Source: Thermodesulfovibrio sp. (GTDB lineage Bacteria > Nitrospirota > Thermodesulfovibrionia > Thermodesulfovibrionales > JdFR-85). From it: 13,202 bases of DNA. The DNA lies in assembly GCA_027016675.1 (NCBI GenBank), contig JALUSH010000092.1, positions 1-13,202 of the forward strand, in the 5' to 3' direction. The notes beneath the pieces were generated by a model. That model was given only the letters and a program-made list of their open reading frames with translations, had not been told where the DNA came from and ran no database searches. Made by a program: the position numbers and the translations under genes. Within the stretch, counting starts at the first letter, position 1; each line of letters begins with the position of its first letter. Shown here piece by piece: positions 13,170 through 13,202 of the stretch.

Positions 13170-13202
13170 GGTTTATTGCCTGGACTTAAAGTGGTTTTTA
13201 TC

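Noticed and set aside
13000..13202. Terminator or small RNA after the SLOG gene
   Set aside because: No GC stem followed by a T-run and no compact fold seen; only short AT-rich direct repeats such as TGATAAAT twice.
1..13202. tRNA, rRNA, CRISPR array, integrase or transposase
   Set aside because: No such sequence was recognised by reading both strands; gaps are too short or lack the needed patterns.

Overview
The window is a stretch of bacterial chromosome, AT-leaning by eye, with no phage, CRISPR or insertion-sequence gene visible. The gene set points to an anaerobe: a tungstopterin aldehyde:ferredoxin oxidoreductase relative, a LipM-type octanoyltransferase candidate, an EF-P with arginine at its tip, and the pepP-efp-accB-accC order. 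A Nitrospirota or Desulfobacterota-like bacterium would fit, but that is inference from gene content only.

Region 1 (116-6794, + strand) is a dense eight-gene block: rpoZ, coaBC, a TPR protein with a long acidic linker, a roadblock/LC7 protein, an M24 Xaa-Pro peptidase, efp, accB and accC. Most neighbours overlap (rpoZ/coaBC, TPR/roadblock, efp/accB, accB/accC) or are 22-24 bases apart. The only larger gap is 93 bases before efp. The block joins RNA polymerase assembly, coenzyme A synthesis, translation of polyproline stretches and the first step of fatty acid synthesis. The TPR and roadblock genes in the middle have no obvious metabolic role and are the least understood part.

Region 2 (12096 down to 6745, - strand) is a three-gene run: uvrA, a LipM/LplA-family gene, and the aldehyde oxidoreductase. 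It meets region 1 tail to tail, and the last 50 bases of accC and the oxidoreductase gene overlap antisense, leaving no room for a terminator between them.

Region 3 (12097-13202) has a 393-base divergent intergenic region followed by a small SLOG/TIGR00725 nucleotide-binding protein gene on the + strand, then about 200 AT-rich bases without a gene. The intergenic region carries a palindromic repeat, an adjoining hairpin and four degenerate 8-base tandem units. The same palindrome occurs, inverted, at the left edge of the window before rpoZ; the two copies differ only in the loop.

No complete new defence or mobile system is visible. The best leads are the TPR-roadblock pair inside a housekeeping operon, the two-copy palindromic element, several hairpins placed at gene starts or gene junctions, and the arginine-tip EF-P.
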